37,055 nt of DNA. It comes from a virus. The notes under the pieces are model-generated. The model made no database searches. It was not told the origin of the DNA and was given only the letters and a program-made list of their open reading frames with translations. Positions within the stretch are counted from its first letter, which is position 1. Each line of letters begins with the position of its first letter. The position numbers and the translations under genes were made by a program. The stretch lies in IMG/VR virus record IMGVR_UViG_3300010354_000236, positions 1 through 37,055 of that record. The stretch is one strand, 5' to 3'. Positions 16,424-26,162 of the stretch are shown piece by piece.

Positions 16424-19400
16424 TTAACGGAATAAACTATATGCTAAAGCATAACCATCTACACCATCATTAAAATTCATTGTAGTATTTATGTTAATTT
16501 GAGCGCCGGTGGTAGTTGTAATAGTGTCGCCTGCTATATAAACAATACCAGCAGTCAAACTATTTACGTTCAAACTACTTGATCCACTACCAATTTGAGC
16601 ACTAATATACGCTTTAATAGCACGTTGAGTAGGTACTAGACTATCGGAATCAGCTGTGAAATAAGGATCAGTGCTAAATTCTGTAATTGTAGCACCTGTT
16701 CCTCCTAACGCCACACTACCTAATTGTAATTCTTGTAGACCAGCAATACTAAATGCTTCAGCATTCAAACTAGCAATACCAGTTGATTGTTCTACACTGA
16801 AAATATCGCCTACTCTAAAGTTACCATCTTGGTCTGTACTAGTGTAGAATACACGACCGCCTCCAAACTCGTTGGTTTCTTTTGTTGGGTCAGGATCTAT
16901 TAATGGATTACCAGGATAATTTGTATTAGTAAAATTACCTGTACCAATATCTAAGAAATCATGACCAGTTAAACGAACTTGACTATAACGAATTCTTATA
17001 GTAATGTCAGTTTCATGATCGGCGCTCTCTGCCATATCCCATCCAGGACTGATTTGAAGCACTGCTGTATATCTACTACCTTGAGGCAACAAGTTAGTAA
17101 CATTTACTAACTTATAATACACGTCATTTATACCGCTAAACTGAACATTTGATCCTGATCTAGGAATTTCTGTTAAATTCTTAACTGCGATAAATGTACC
17201 TGTTTGGTAAGTGTCTATGGTACCATTACCTACTACACTGGCTGTGGCTGTAGTATAGCCTGTTCCTCTATTACTAAAGTTAGGCTGAGCTAATACACCT
17301 ACTCCTTTACGAACTTCTGTGGCTGCTTCAACAGTATTATTTGGATCAACAATTGTTACAGCTGGTGCGCTCGAATAACCAGAACCTGGTTCAATAACTC
17401 GAATACTGCTAAGAACTTCATTAGTAACTAATGCTCTAGCGTAGGTTGTACATCCTGTAGCTACACTACTTGCTACAGTACCAGCAGCTCCTCTTTGTAC
17501 AGCTGACCAAATTCCAGATCTGTTACTATTACCAAAATCTATAGCACTATATCCGTTGGCACTAGCACTCATTGTGCGACTAGTCCAGTTAAAGCCATCC
17601 TCAGATGTTGCTGCGTCTGTAGATTGACTTACTGCGAAAAATAAACCTTGTCCATAGGAAACGTCGGTGTATGTAGCACTAGGTACAGTCATTGTACTCC
17701 ATGTGGTTCCATTTCTGCTGTACACTGCTGTGGTTAATGTTCCGCTACCAGGAAATGCTACAAACATATTTTTACCAAATGTGACTGATATCCAGTTTCC
17801 GCTAGTAATAGTTCGTGTAGTCCAACTTGTACCATTAGTAGAACTTGCTGCTGTTGTTCCACTAGCTGCTACTGCTACCCATATTCCGTTACCATATACT
17901 ACACTGTTCCAAGTTGCGCTAGGTAAACCGGACATCGCTATCCACGATGTACCGTCATTAGTACTATAAGCTGCTGTTGTAGTGGTTCCAATAATTACCC
18001 AACGACCATTTCCGTAGGCAATATTAGTATAAGTTCCCGCAGGTGCTGATCCTCCGGCACTCCATGTTGTGCCACCATCGGTACTAATTGAAGTAGTACC
18101 TGTAGCAGAAATCGCTATCCATCTTCCATTACCGTAAGCGACTTTGATTGCGGTAACACTGACAGTTCCTCCGGCGGTCCATGTAACACCGTCACTACTG
18201 TAACTACTAGTAGTTCCTGCTACTGCTACAAATCTTCCACCTGCTGCTGTTCCAGAGATATCAAATGTATTAACCCCGCCTGCTACCACTTTTGTAACTT
18301 TTACTGTAATATTATTCGCAGGAGTTACACCGCCTACATTTGCTCCTGCTATAGTAATTACATCATCGATTTTATAGTTTGATCCTGGCGTAGTACATGT
18401 CACTGTTGTATAGTAGCTGCCTGCCTTGACCACAGTAAATATTGCTCCTGTTCCTGAGCCTCCTGAAGATGCTACACTAGTATAAGTTGCGTTTAAATCT
18501 CCGAACGCTGAATCAACCCACGCAGCATTTTGAATAGTTCTGGCTGTTGAAGTAAATCCAGGACTTGTAAATGTTAACCTTGGCTCGATAATGTATGCTG
18601 TGGTTACATCTAAACTACTAGCTATAGTAGTACCAGCGTTAATGTGATCCCATCCACTTGTACCAGTAGACTCTTTGTAAATTGTTGCTACTTTACTTCC
18701 GCTATTGTATGATTGAATGTAACCATATTGTCCGACACCGGTTCCTGCGGTAATTAAAATTCTCATTCCAGTGTAAGCACTGCTGATAGCAGTATCTGTA
18801 GCTGCTAAAGTTATAGAAGTAGTGTTACCTGACTGAGCAGTATTTGAGATAGTCTTGTATCCTGCTCCTCCGATTCCACTAGAGTCTCCAAAATCTTTTA
18901 ATCTTATATAATATACACCGTTGTCTCTAAATTCTGGCGTAGCAGCAGCGTTCGCTCCTGGTCCGTTAAAAGTATAAGTAGCTGTACTGTAGTTAATACC
19001 AGCATTAGCATATTCTAATCTATATATTTGATCTACTGTATCTGTGAACACGCTTTCGACACTTGCTTCTACACTTCTATTATCAACTTTACCTAATATT
19101 GCTGTTTCAGTGATATCAATACCTTCACTCACACATCCGTAAGTACCATATGAGCTGTTACCATTTGTAGCACGAATTTTACCGCCATTCTCCGCTAGAT
19201 ATCCGATATGTCCATAGTATGAGAACACACTAACTAATTCAGCGCGACCTAAATTGGTAACCCACGCACCGATTCCATCACTTAGTACCTGTGTAAAATC
19301 GTTAGCAACAATACTGTCATTACCGCCATTATGAATATTACCGTCGACTTTCATTCCAATACAAGCTGTTCCAAAAGTTGTAACGTTTTGAACATATGGG

Positions 19401-22099
19401 CTTCTATGAGTAATCCAGGTACGATCGTCGTCTGGTCCCCAGCCTGGATCTAAACTAGTATACGCTCCTGCCGATGGTCTTCTTGTTCCGTATCCGTTAG
19501 GAGCTCCTAGAGTTCCGGTTAGACCAGCAGTTGTACAATTTCGTAGACCTGTTCCATTTCTCAGATAGAACATATCTTTATCAGTAGATCCGTTTACAGC
19601 ATTAACATACAATTTTGCTGCGGTAAGTGTTTTGTAATTACTGTTATAAATTATATCCCATTTAATAGCATCTACATATTCTCTAACATCTCTCTTACAA
19701 GCGTTTTCGTCATATGTTCCAGCATAAGCAGGATATGTTACATTGATATATGCTACTGCTTCTTCTGCTAAAAATTCTTTATTTTCTTCTAAAATGTTTA
19801 CTGCTCTATAATAGTTCTCGTCTGTACTCCAATAAGTTGTACCAGTCATTGTAGGAGGTGTGCCAGCAGAATTTACATAGTAATCTACATAATTTTTAGC
19901 AGCAGTAAACAAATTAGCCGCGGCTGTACCAGCACCTGCACTGCCTGCTGGTCTACTGGTAACTTGATTTAAAGGGTTTCCTGTGCTTTTTACGATGCTA
20001 ACATTTTGAACAATATTACTGGTAATGGCTGCTAGTCTAGTTAATGCTGCCATACTATATGTTACATCTCCAGAAGCAATTATCAATCCTGCTGGTTCAA
20101 TTCTAGTGGAACGTAATTCATCTCCTACTATAGCTGTAAGTGCTGGAACAACAATTGGTAAAATTTCGTAATATGTACCTGTTTTTACGCTTATAGTATA
20201 ATTTACTTGTTGTAAATCAAATACAGTTGTACTATCTTCAACTGCGTTGATTGCTGTTGTTAATGATCCAACTAAGCTAGTAGCTAGTGTACTAGCTTCT
20301 GCTTCTGGATTTTTAGTCGCATCTACTACTTGTGTTACTACACCTTGATATGGAGTGATTGAATATTCGGCAATAAGATCTTCAATTAAGGATAAAGCAA
20401 AATTTATAGCTGCGATTGTTTGTAATTTTTCGCCTGCTCCGAACACAGCTATTTCTTCGCCGTTGTAGATAGCAAAGTCTCTGATCTTTTTGTTGCCGCC
20501 ATGAGATATATCATAAACTATAGCATCAATAAGTACACCAATATCTCTTTCGCACTTAGCTGAATTATAAGTAAATCCGCCAGTAAATGGTGCGATAGGT
20601 CCTGCTACTTGAGCATTGACCCATGCTATAACTTCTTTTTGTATAAACTGTCTATTACGGGCAATTAAATTTGTAGCATCTGGATACAACATTCCTTTTT
20701 CAATTTGTTGTGTAGCATATTGAATAGTTTTAAAAGGTCTATCTATCGTTGATCCATAGTTCGGCCATGGATTGTCTTCCCCGGTAGTGCTGACATACAC
20801 TATACGATTTATAATGCCCCAATATGCCCATTCTGGTGCCGAATTACTACTAACTCTTAATACCTGGCCAGCTTCGCCGATTGGTAGTCTTGTTGGTCCA
20901 GCACCGCCATAGTAAACTAAGTCACCCTGAGTAGTCAGTACCGATAGTTCTGATCCTGCTGTGAACACATTCCAAAATGCGCCTACAGTATCGTTGTCAG
21001 GTCTATTATGTACACCGGAAGTATGGGGAGTAATACAGATATAACTGTTAGGACCATATTTTACTAAATCGCCTAACACATAGGATCTACTACCGTCCCA
21101 TGGACCTCTCCAAGAAGTACCAGAGTTTAGTTGCGCCCAGTATGTTGTATTGGGAGGAAGATTCGCTCCACTAGCTTCATGGTCAGCTACAGCTACATAG
21201 GTATAACCACCATATCTAATAACATTACCTACTCTATAAAAGTTTGGAGTTCCCCAAGAACCTTGATATTTAAATCCTGTAATATATAGATCCCAGTCAT
21301 CACTGTTACTAGTAGGAACCTGATTAGTATGATTAGTTTTACTAATGTATACATATCCGCCATAAGCTACAGTATCGCCTGGTTGATAAACTGCACTACT
21401 GTTCCATGTGTCGTTAAATTCTAAACCTTCAACAAATTGTTCCCAATTTGATTCTGCGAACGTAGCACTAGAAGTATGATAAGTTGTACAAATCCATAGA
21501 CCGGCACCATATTTTACAACGTCATTAATTTTATAACGTACACTAGCTGCGCTCCAAGATCCTAAATAATCTATACCTTTATGTAAAAAATCCCATTTAG
21601 CTTGATCTGCTTCTAAACCTAGAGTAGCTGTTGCTGCACTGGTATGCCCTTGGTTACAAATATATGTAATGCCACCGTATTTGACAATATCATTTACTTT
21701 ATATCTTGTGCTTGTAGCCCAATTTGTTTTCCAGTCAAATGTTTCAGCGAATAAATCCCATTTAGCTTGATCTGCTTCTAAACCTAGAGTAGCTGTTGCT
21801 GCACTGGTATGACTATCATTACAAATATAGATGTATCCTCCATATTTGACGATATCATTTAACTTGTAAAATGTGCTAGTAGACCAATTGCCCTTCCATT
21901 CTTGTCCGTCGGACATTTGGTTCCATCTAGTAGGTATATTTTCTAGGTCAGTATTAAAATCGGCTGCTGCTGTATGTCCAATTACACACAAATATGTTTT
22001 GCCGCCATAACGAATAACATCATCTTTTATGTATGTAGTGCTGGTTACCCATGCTCCTTTCCATACAAATCTAATTCTACCTAGATTAAACTCAGCCAT
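16424..22099 (-). CDS. Giant spike or fibre protein with CBM-like repeats, beta-helix and beta-propeller insert (1891 aa)
   Basis: Domains in order: seven repeats of 50-60 residues (1-380) with the pattern W-x-x-x-x-x-Y-x-x-x-D-x-V-x-Y-G-G-x-x-Y-x-C and often HTS, resembling carbohydrate-binding module 5/12; a right-handed beta-helix starting at V-Y-V-S-T-T-G-E-D (434-442); insert 1 (about 472-628) and insert 2 (about 675-840), each with the K-C-x-R-D or A-C-K-R-D module of the 2232-residue protein; further helix (841-1000); a G-S-N-Y ... V-G-G-V-T-P domain (1215-1270); six blades with Y-G-N-G-R-W and S-x-D-G-x-x-W (about 1285-1530); and a C-terminal region with RLTGHDFLDIGTGNF and FYTSTDQDGNFRVGD. 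Its first domain and C-terminus match the 1321-residue protein upstream. ACGGAG precedes the ATG. Glycan recognition, and possibly depolymerisation, is inferred; no catalytic residues were identified. Confidence 0.8.
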   Translation of the reverse strand: MAEFNLGRIRFVWKGAWVTSTTYIKDDVIRYGGKTYLCVIGHTAAADFNTDLENIPTRWNQMSDGQEWKGNWSTSTFYKLNDIVKYGGYIYICNDSHTSAATATLGLEADQAKWDLFAETFDWKTNWATSTRYKVNDIVKYGGITYICNQGHTSAATATLGLEADQAKWDFLHKGIDYLGSWSAASVRYKINDVVKYGAGLWICTTYHTSSATFAESNWEQFVEGLEFNDTWNSSAVYQPGDTVAYGGYVYISKTNHTNQVPTSNSDDWDLYITGFKYQGSWGTPNFYRVGNVIRYGGYTYVAVADHEASGANLPPNTTYWAQLNSGTSWRGPWDGSRSYVLGDLVKYGPNSYICITPHTSGVHNRPDNDTVGAFWNVFTAGSELSVLTTQGDLVYYGGAGPTRLPIGEAGQVLRVSSNSAPEWAYWGIINRIVYVSTTGEDNPWPNYGSTIDRPFKTIQYATQQIEKGMLYPDATNLIARNRQFIQKEVIAWVNAQVAGPIAPFTGGFTYNSAKCERDIGVLIDAIVYDISHGGNKKIRDFAIYNGEEIAVFGAGEKLQTIAAINFALSLIEDLIAEYSITPYQGVVTQVVDATKNPEAEASTLATSLVGSLTTAINAVEDSTTVFDLQQVNYTISVKTGTYYEILPIVVPALTAIVGDELRSTRIEPAGLIIASGDVTYSMAALTRLAAITSNIVQNVSIVKSTGNPLNQVTSRPAGSAGAGTAAANLFTAAKNYVDYYVNSAGTPPTMTGTTYWSTDENYYRAVNILEENKEFLAEEAVAYINVTYPAYAGTYDENACKRDVREYVDAIKWDIIYNSNYKTLTAAKLYVNAVNGSTDKDMFYLRNGTGLRNCTTAGLTGTLGAPNGYGTRRPSAGAYTSLDPGWGPDDDRTWITHRSPYVQNVTTFGTACIGMKVDGNIHNGGNDSIVANDFTQVLSDGIGAWVTNLGRAELVSVFSYYGHIGYLAENGGKIRATNGNSSYGTYGCVSEGIDITETAILGKVDNRSVEASVESVFTDTVDQIYRLEYANAGINYSTATYTFNGPGANAAATPEFRDNGVYYIRLKDFGDSSGIGGAGYKTISNTAQSGNTTSITLAATDTAISSAYTGMRILITAGTGVGQYGYIQSYNSGSKVATIYKESTGTSGWDHINAGTTIASSLDVTTAYIIEPRLTFTSPGFTSTARTIQNAAWVDSAFGDLNATYTSVASSGGSGTGAIFTVVKAGSYYTTVTCTTPGSNYKIDDVITIAGANVGGVTPANNITVKVTKVVAGGVNTFDISGTAAGGRFVAVAGTTSSYSSDGVTWTAGGTVSVTAIKVAYGNGRWIAISATGTTSISTDGGTTWSAGGSAPAGTYTNIAYGNGRWVIIGTTTTAAYSTNDGTSWIAMSGLPSATWNSVVYGNGIWVAVAASGTTAASSTNGTSWTTRTITSGNWISVTFGKNMFVAFPGSGTLTTAVYSRNGTTWSTMTVPSATYTDVSYGQGLFFAVSQSTDAATSEDGFNWTSRTMSASANGYSAIDFGNSNRSGIWSAVQRGAAGTVASSVATGCTTYARALVTNEVLSSIRVIEPGSGYSSAPAVTIVDPNNTVEAATEVRKGVGVLAQPNFSNRGTGYTTATASVVGNGTIDTYQTGTFIAVKNLTEIPRSGSNVQFSGINDVYYKLVNVTNLLPQGSRYTAVLQISPGWDMAESADHETDITIRIRYSQVRLTGHDFLDIGTGNFTNTNYPGNPLIDPDPTKETNEFGGGRVFYTSTDQDGNFRVGDIFSVEQSTGIASLNAEAFSIAGLQELQLGSVALGGTGATITEFSTDPYFTADSDSLVPTQRAIKAYISAQIGSGSSSLNVNSLTAGIVYIAGDTITTTTGAQININTTMNFNDGVDGYALAYSLFR
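16931..16966 (-). repeat. 36-bp perfect repeat shared by the two spike genes (copy a)
   Basis: Identical to 22711-22746; encodes the T-G-H-D-F-L-D-I-G-T-G-N-F segment in the C-terminal region of both spike paralogs. Confidence 0.85.
17480..18247 (-). other. Beta-propeller-like domain inserted in the 1891-residue spike
   Basis: Six repeats of about 40 residues with F/W-V-A-V, S-x-D-G-x-x-W and Y-G-N-G, as in sialidase/BNR-type propellers. The paralogous 1321-residue spike has no such segment: it goes directly from its EPRVVFDEP region to the G-S-G-Y-T-V-A-P-T-V element that follows the propeller here. No sialidase catalytic Arg triad or F-R-I-P element was seen, so a binding role is more likely. 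Confidence 0.68.
21588..21646 (-). repeat. 59-bp perfect direct repeat inside a CBM-like array (copy a)
   Basis: Identical over 59 bases to 21753-21811. Spacing is 165 bases, exactly 55 codons, which is one repeat unit of the array. It encodes the H-T-S-A-A-T-A-T-L-G-L-E-A-D-Q-A-K-W-D segment of repeat 3. Confidence 0.9.
21753..21811 (-). repeat. 59-bp perfect direct repeat inside a CBM-like array (copy b)
   Basis: Partner of 21588-21646; encodes the same segment in repeat 2 of the 1891-residue protein. Other repeats of the array are well diverged. Confidence 0.9.
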
Positions 22100-22124
22100 T
22101 TACTGCTCCGTAAATAATATATTG

Positions 22125-22132
22125 TATTTATG
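22125..22132 (-). promoter_or_regulatory. T4-type late promoter box, CATAAATA
   Basis: CATAAATA on the minus strand in the 62-base gap before the 1891-residue gene, about 26 bases before its ATG and followed by CGGAG as ribosome-binding site. Confidence 0.6.
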
Positions 22133-22161
22133 TTTTTTTTGGTAGCCCTTAATTTGGTACA

Positions 22162-25100
22162 TTATTCTTGTAATTCTAAGTTAGAATCCCAAGAACTAGC
22201 AAAATAATTCATAGCTAATAGCGATCCTGCTGGCGGAGCATTAAAATTGACCTTGGCGTCCATCTCAATTTTATCTCCGGTTGTAGTGCTAATCAAATTT
22301 GGTCCTACAATAATTACACCGGCAGTAAGTATGGTAGTAAACGCATCACTACTACCACCGCTAATTCTTGAAGTAATATATGCTTTTATGGCTCGTTGAG
22401 TAGAAACGATATTATTACTATCTGCTGTGAATGTTGCATCGGTACTAAATTCTCGTACTACTGTTCCTGTTCCGCCTACCGTAACACCGCCTAATCTTAG
22501 TTCTTCTAATCCACCCAAATTAAACAAACTAGCACTAATTGTTACTGTACCTGTTGCTTGTTCAACTTTAAACAATTCGCCTACCCTAAAATTACCGTCC
22601 TGGTCCGTACTGGTATAGAATACACGACCACCACCTACTTCATATACTTCGTTTTCAGGAGCAGGAACAAAGTCATATTCTTTATACAAATCAGGATAAT
22701 CTGTTCCTACAAAATTACCTGTACCAATATCTAAGAAATCATGACCGGTTAGACGAACTTGACTGTATTTTTGTCTTATTGTCACTGTTGTACCATGGGC
22801 CGGACTTTCTTCAATACCAAGATTAGGACTAATTTGAAGAGTCATTTCTAACGAAGGAGCTGTTCCTGAAACATTTTCTACAGTGATAACTTTATAAACT
22901 ACATCATTAATGCCAGTGATAGTTAAGTTGTCTCCTGGTCCTGGTAAAAAACTCACTCCAGACAATCTTAAAGTATCCCCTAATTGGAATCTGTCTGCGT
23001 ACCCGCCTCCTGAAATTGTAACTCTAGTAGAAGTTGTTTGGTAATTATTTCCTCTACTTACCCAGTTTACTGGACCTAATACTCCATTATTAATTCTTGC
23101 TTGTAAGACAGCATCGCTGGTATTATTTGGATCTGTCAAGGTAACTGTTGGTGCGACAGTATATCCACTTCCGCAATCCCATATTTTAATCAATGTAATT
23201 TTTCCTGCTACAACAGTTGCTCTTCCTTGTGCTCTAATTCCTGATATAGGTTCGTCAAATACCACTCTAGGTTCAATACTATATTGTGTAGTAGTGTCAA
23301 GTACTGGTTCATTGCTAAATCCTGCTACGTGATTGTATCCAAGAAAGTGCATTTGCATTGTACCAGTAGCAGTTGATAATGTTATAGGATTTCCTAAAGT
23401 ATCTTCAATCTCCCAGAATGTCTCTGAACCAACTCCGGCAACTATATTAGCTATAACGTATGTTGTGTTCAATGCCACTCCCCCAAAAGCAGTACCAGTA
23501 AACACTATTCGTTGACCAGGACCAATAGCCCAAGAATTATTTCCATAAGAAATAAAATCTCCTGCACCTCTAAATTGATTAGTCGACGATGACGATGACG
23601 TTATAATCATAGCACCTGTATCTTCTGTCGCTATATGTGCTAGTTTCGAAGAGCTATCGTAAGCAGCTATTCTGCCGTATTGACCGGATCCTGTACCGCT
23701 ATTAATTACTAGACGCATGTCCTGATAATTAGTAAATGTATTGCTATCACTAGCAGATAATGTAATACTAAAATTATCACCTGCTTGAGCATTATTAATA
23801 ACATTTAAATAGCCGCCGCCGCCTGCTTGACTACTGTCACCAGGTGTATATATCCTAACTTGAGATACACCACCATTTCTTGTTACTGCTGTAGCACTTG
23901 CTCCTGTTCCTGCTCCTGTAAAGAAGTATGATGTGCCTGCGCCTACATAATCTTGACCGCAATGTTCATATTCTAAAATTAAAATTTGATCACCTGCCTG
24001 ATCACTGAATGCGCTGGCCACAATTGCCTCAGTATATCTATTGTTAACTGTTCCTGTAATCGGAGTTTCTGCTAAACTAACTCCCTCACTCACACATCCA
24101 TATGTACCGTATGAACTGTTACCATTCGTAGCACGAATTTTTCCTCCATTTTCGGCTAGATAACCAATATGTCCGTAATAAGAGAACACACTAACAAGTT
24201 CGCTACGCCCTTGATTAGTTACCCAAGCACCTATACCGTCACTTAAGACTTGTGTAAAATCATTTGCTACAATAGATCTGTTTCCACCATCATGTAAGTT
24301 ACCGTCAACTTTCATCCCAACACATCCGTAACCAAACGTAGTTACATTTTGTATGTAAGGACTTCTAGAAGTAATCCATACACTACTATCGTTGGTTCCG
24401 CTTCCTGGATCTAAACTTACATATGCGCCAGCAGTAGGTCGTCTTGTTAGATATTGATTTAAAGGTCCTAAAGATCCTGATAGTCCTGTAAGTGTCATGT
24501 TTCTGATACCGCAAGCATTTCTAACATAAAACATATTACTGGTTTCATATCCAGGAGCAGGGGAAATTGTTGTACCTCTTAATTCATCTCCTACTAACGC
24601 AACACCAGCAGGCAAACTAATTGGTAATATTTCTTCGTAGTAACCTGTTTTAATAAAAATAGTTGCTGGTCCTGTAATATTCTGACAAGCATATCTTACA
24701 GTTCTCCAAGGAGAGTTTAAACTAGTTCCTCTATCAGCAGCATCTACGCCATCGGTGCTAACATAATATACTTTAGTTGTTTCATTAAAATTATACCAAT
24801 CAGGTAGATTACTTAATGATTTTAAAATTTTTCCAGAAGTCCCAATAGGCAACCTTGTACTTCCTATGGTACTACCGTCTTCTGTAACACCGTAAATTTT
24901 TAAATCGCCTTGTGTTCTTAATCTATTATTAATATCACCTTGGCTAAACAGTGCCCAGTAGATTGCTGCTGCCGGTAAATCTGGTCTATCGTTAACTGTT
25001 GATGTATGTCTTTGTAAACATTGATAAGCAAATAAATCAAAAGTAACTACATCACCTAATTCATAAGCCACTGCAGTTGTCCAAGCAGCACGCCATTTCA

Positions 25101-26127
25101 TAGACGTATTGACTACTTCCCAATATACTGTATTAGTAGGATCAGCACCAGTTACATCTGCTAAACATGCATATAGATAACCGTTTCGTCTTACTACATC
25201 ACCTATAATATACGATGTAGTATTAGAATAATCTCCTCTTAGATTATACCCTATACTTAATAGTTCCCAATCTGAAGGAGATGTACTAGGTTCTTGAGCT
25301 TGATTAAAATTTATAGCAACGTAACTATATCCGCCATACTTTACAACATCACCAATTTGATAGCTAGTAACATTTTCCCATAGACTATCAAATTCTAATC
25401 CCGGAGCGTAAACAGTCCACTTGCCTGGATCAAATTGACCAGATGCGTCATGATATGTAGTACAGATATAGACTCTCGCTCCGTACTTAACAACATCATT
25501 TAATCTATATCTATTAGGAGAACTCCATGTGCTTCTATATTCAATACCACTGTGTACAATTTCCCATTTAGATTGGTCCGCTTCAAGTCCTAGTGATATA
25601 GTAGCAGCAGAAATATGAGCAGTAATACAGCGATAAATTATACCACCATATTTGACAATATCATTAATTCTATAAGGCTGATTATTGATCCATTCTAATT
25701 TCCAATCTTCAGTTTTGGCTAGGATAGTCCAGTTGCTAATATCATTTTCTAAACCGTAAGTAGGTTCTAGTGTGCTATCAACACCAAACAAGGAATCTGA
25801 AGTATGTTGTGTAGTACAACGATAAACAATACCACCATATTTTACTAGATCATTTAGACTGTATGGAATTTCGGATTGCCAGTCGCCTTGCCAGGCATAA
25901 CCGTCCATCATTTGTTCCCATCTAGGTGCTGGTTCTGGAGGAACAGTTCCTGGTACTGTAGCTGCTAGGTCCGCATAAAATCCGCCGCCGGATTCTGAAT
26001 TATGTTCGCGCAAGCAAACATAAACTTTTCCGCCGTAGTTCACTACGTCATCTGGAAAATATACGTTTCCAGAACTCCATTCACCCTTCCAGGTGTACTT
26101 TAATCTACCAATTCTAAATTCAGCCAT
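22162..26127 (-). CDS. Spike or fibre protein with CBM-like repeats and beta-helix (1321 aa)
   Basis: A shorter paralog of the 1891-residue protein. Residues 1-395 hold seven CBM5/12-like repeats (for example S-L-N-D-L-V-K-Y-G-G-I-V-Y-R-C at 90-104). Residues 452-690 form a right-handed beta-helix opening with KVYYVSTDGVD and running through Y-Y-E-E-I-L-P-I-S-L-P-A-G-V-A-L-V-G-D-E-L-R-G, a pectin-lyase-like element, and G-A-Y-V-S-L-D-P-G. The C-terminal region carries RLTGHDFLDIGTGNF, G-G-G-R-V-F-Y-T-S-T-D-Q-D-G-N-F-R-V-G and Q-R-A-I-K-A-Y-I. It lacks the three inserted segments of its paralog and so probably shows the ancestral layout. TTTTGGGG lies before the ATG, and a perfect TATAAATA lies 28 bases upstream. 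Host glycan attachment is the likely job; lyase activity is not supported by any residue I can point to. Confidence 0.8.
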   Translation of the reverse strand: MAEFRIGRLKYTWKGEWSSGNVYFPDDVVNYGGKVYVCLREHNSESGGGFYADLAATVPGTVPPEPAPRWEQMMDGYAWQGDWQSEIPYSLNDLVKYGGIVYRCTTQHTSDSLFGVDSTLEPTYGLENDISNWTILAKTEDWKLEWINNQPYRINDIVKYGGIIYRCITAHISAATISLGLEADQSKWEIVHSGIEYRSTWSSPNRYRLNDVVKYGARVYICTTYHDASGQFDPGKWTVYAPGLEFDSLWENVTSYQIGDVVKYGGYSYVAINFNQAQEPSTSPSDWELLSIGYNLRGDYSNTTSYIIGDVVRRNGYLYACLADVTGADPTNTVYWEVVNTSMKWRAAWTTAVAYELGDVVTFDLFAYQCLQRHTSTVNDRPDLPAAAIYWALFSQGDINNRLRTQGDLKIYGVTEDGSTIGSTRLPIGTSGKILKSLSNLPDWYNFNETTKVYYVSTDGVDAADRGTSLNSPWRTVRYACQNITGPATIFIKTGYYEEILPISLPAGVALVGDELRGTTISPAPGYETSNMFYVRNACGIRNMTLTGLSGSLGPLNQYLTRRPTAGAYVSLDPGSGTNDSSVWITSRSPYIQNVTTFGYGCVGMKVDGNLHDGGNRSIVANDFTQVLSDGIGAWVTNQGRSELVSVFSYYGHIGYLAENGGKIRATNGNSSYGTYGCVSEGVSLAETPITGTVNNRYTEAIVASAFSDQAGDQILILEYEHCGQDYVGAGTSYFFTGAGTGASATAVTRNGGVSQVRIYTPGDSSQAGGGGYLNVINNAQAGDNFSITLSASDSNTFTNYQDMRLVINSGTGSGQYGRIAAYDSSSKLAHIATEDTGAMIITSSSSSTNQFRGAGDFISYGNNSWAIGPGQRIVFTGTAFGGVALNTTYVIANIVAGVGSETFWEIEDTLGNPITLSTATGTMQMHFLGYNHVAGFSNEPVLDTTTQYSIEPRVVFDEPISGIRAQGRATVVAGKITLIKIWDCGSGYTVAPTVTLTDPNNTSDAVLQARINNGVLGPVNWVSRGNNYQTTSTRVTISGGGYADRFQLGDTLRLSGVSFLPGPGDNLTITGINDVVYKVITVENVSGTAPSLEMTLQISPNLGIEESPAHGTTVTIRQKYSQVRLTGHDFLDIGTGNFVGTDYPDLYKEYDFVPAPENEVYEVGGGRVFYTSTDQDGNFRVGELFKVEQATGTVTISASLFNLGGLEELRLGGVTVGGTGTVVREFSTDATFTADSNNIVSTQRAIKAYITSRISGGSSDAFTTILTAGVIIVGPNLISTTTGDKIEMDAKVNFNAPPAGSLLAMNYFASSWDSNLELQE
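22711..22746 (-). repeat. 36-bp perfect repeat shared by the two spike genes (copy b)
   Basis: Partner of 16931-16966, 5780 bases away, in the matching C-terminal position of the 1321-residue spike. Confidence 0.85.
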
Positions 26128-26154
26128 TTTAGCCCCAAAAAACTATATTTTTAA

Positions 26155-26162
26155 TATTTATA
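26155..26162 (-). promoter_or_regulatory. T4-type late promoter, TATAAATA
   Basis: Exact TATAAATA on the minus strand. It contains the stop codon of the upstream 118-residue gene (TAA at 26160-26158) and lies 28 bases before the ATG of the 1321-residue spike gene. Confidence 0.75.

Noticed and set aside
17480-18247. Sialidase activity of the propeller segment
   Set aside because: The S-x-D-G-x-x-W repeats fit a propeller, but the Arg triad and F-R-I-P element of sialidases were not found.
21541-21820. CRISPR-like repeats
   Set aside because: Only two copies exist, inside one reading frame and spaced by whole codons; there are no spacers of equal length.
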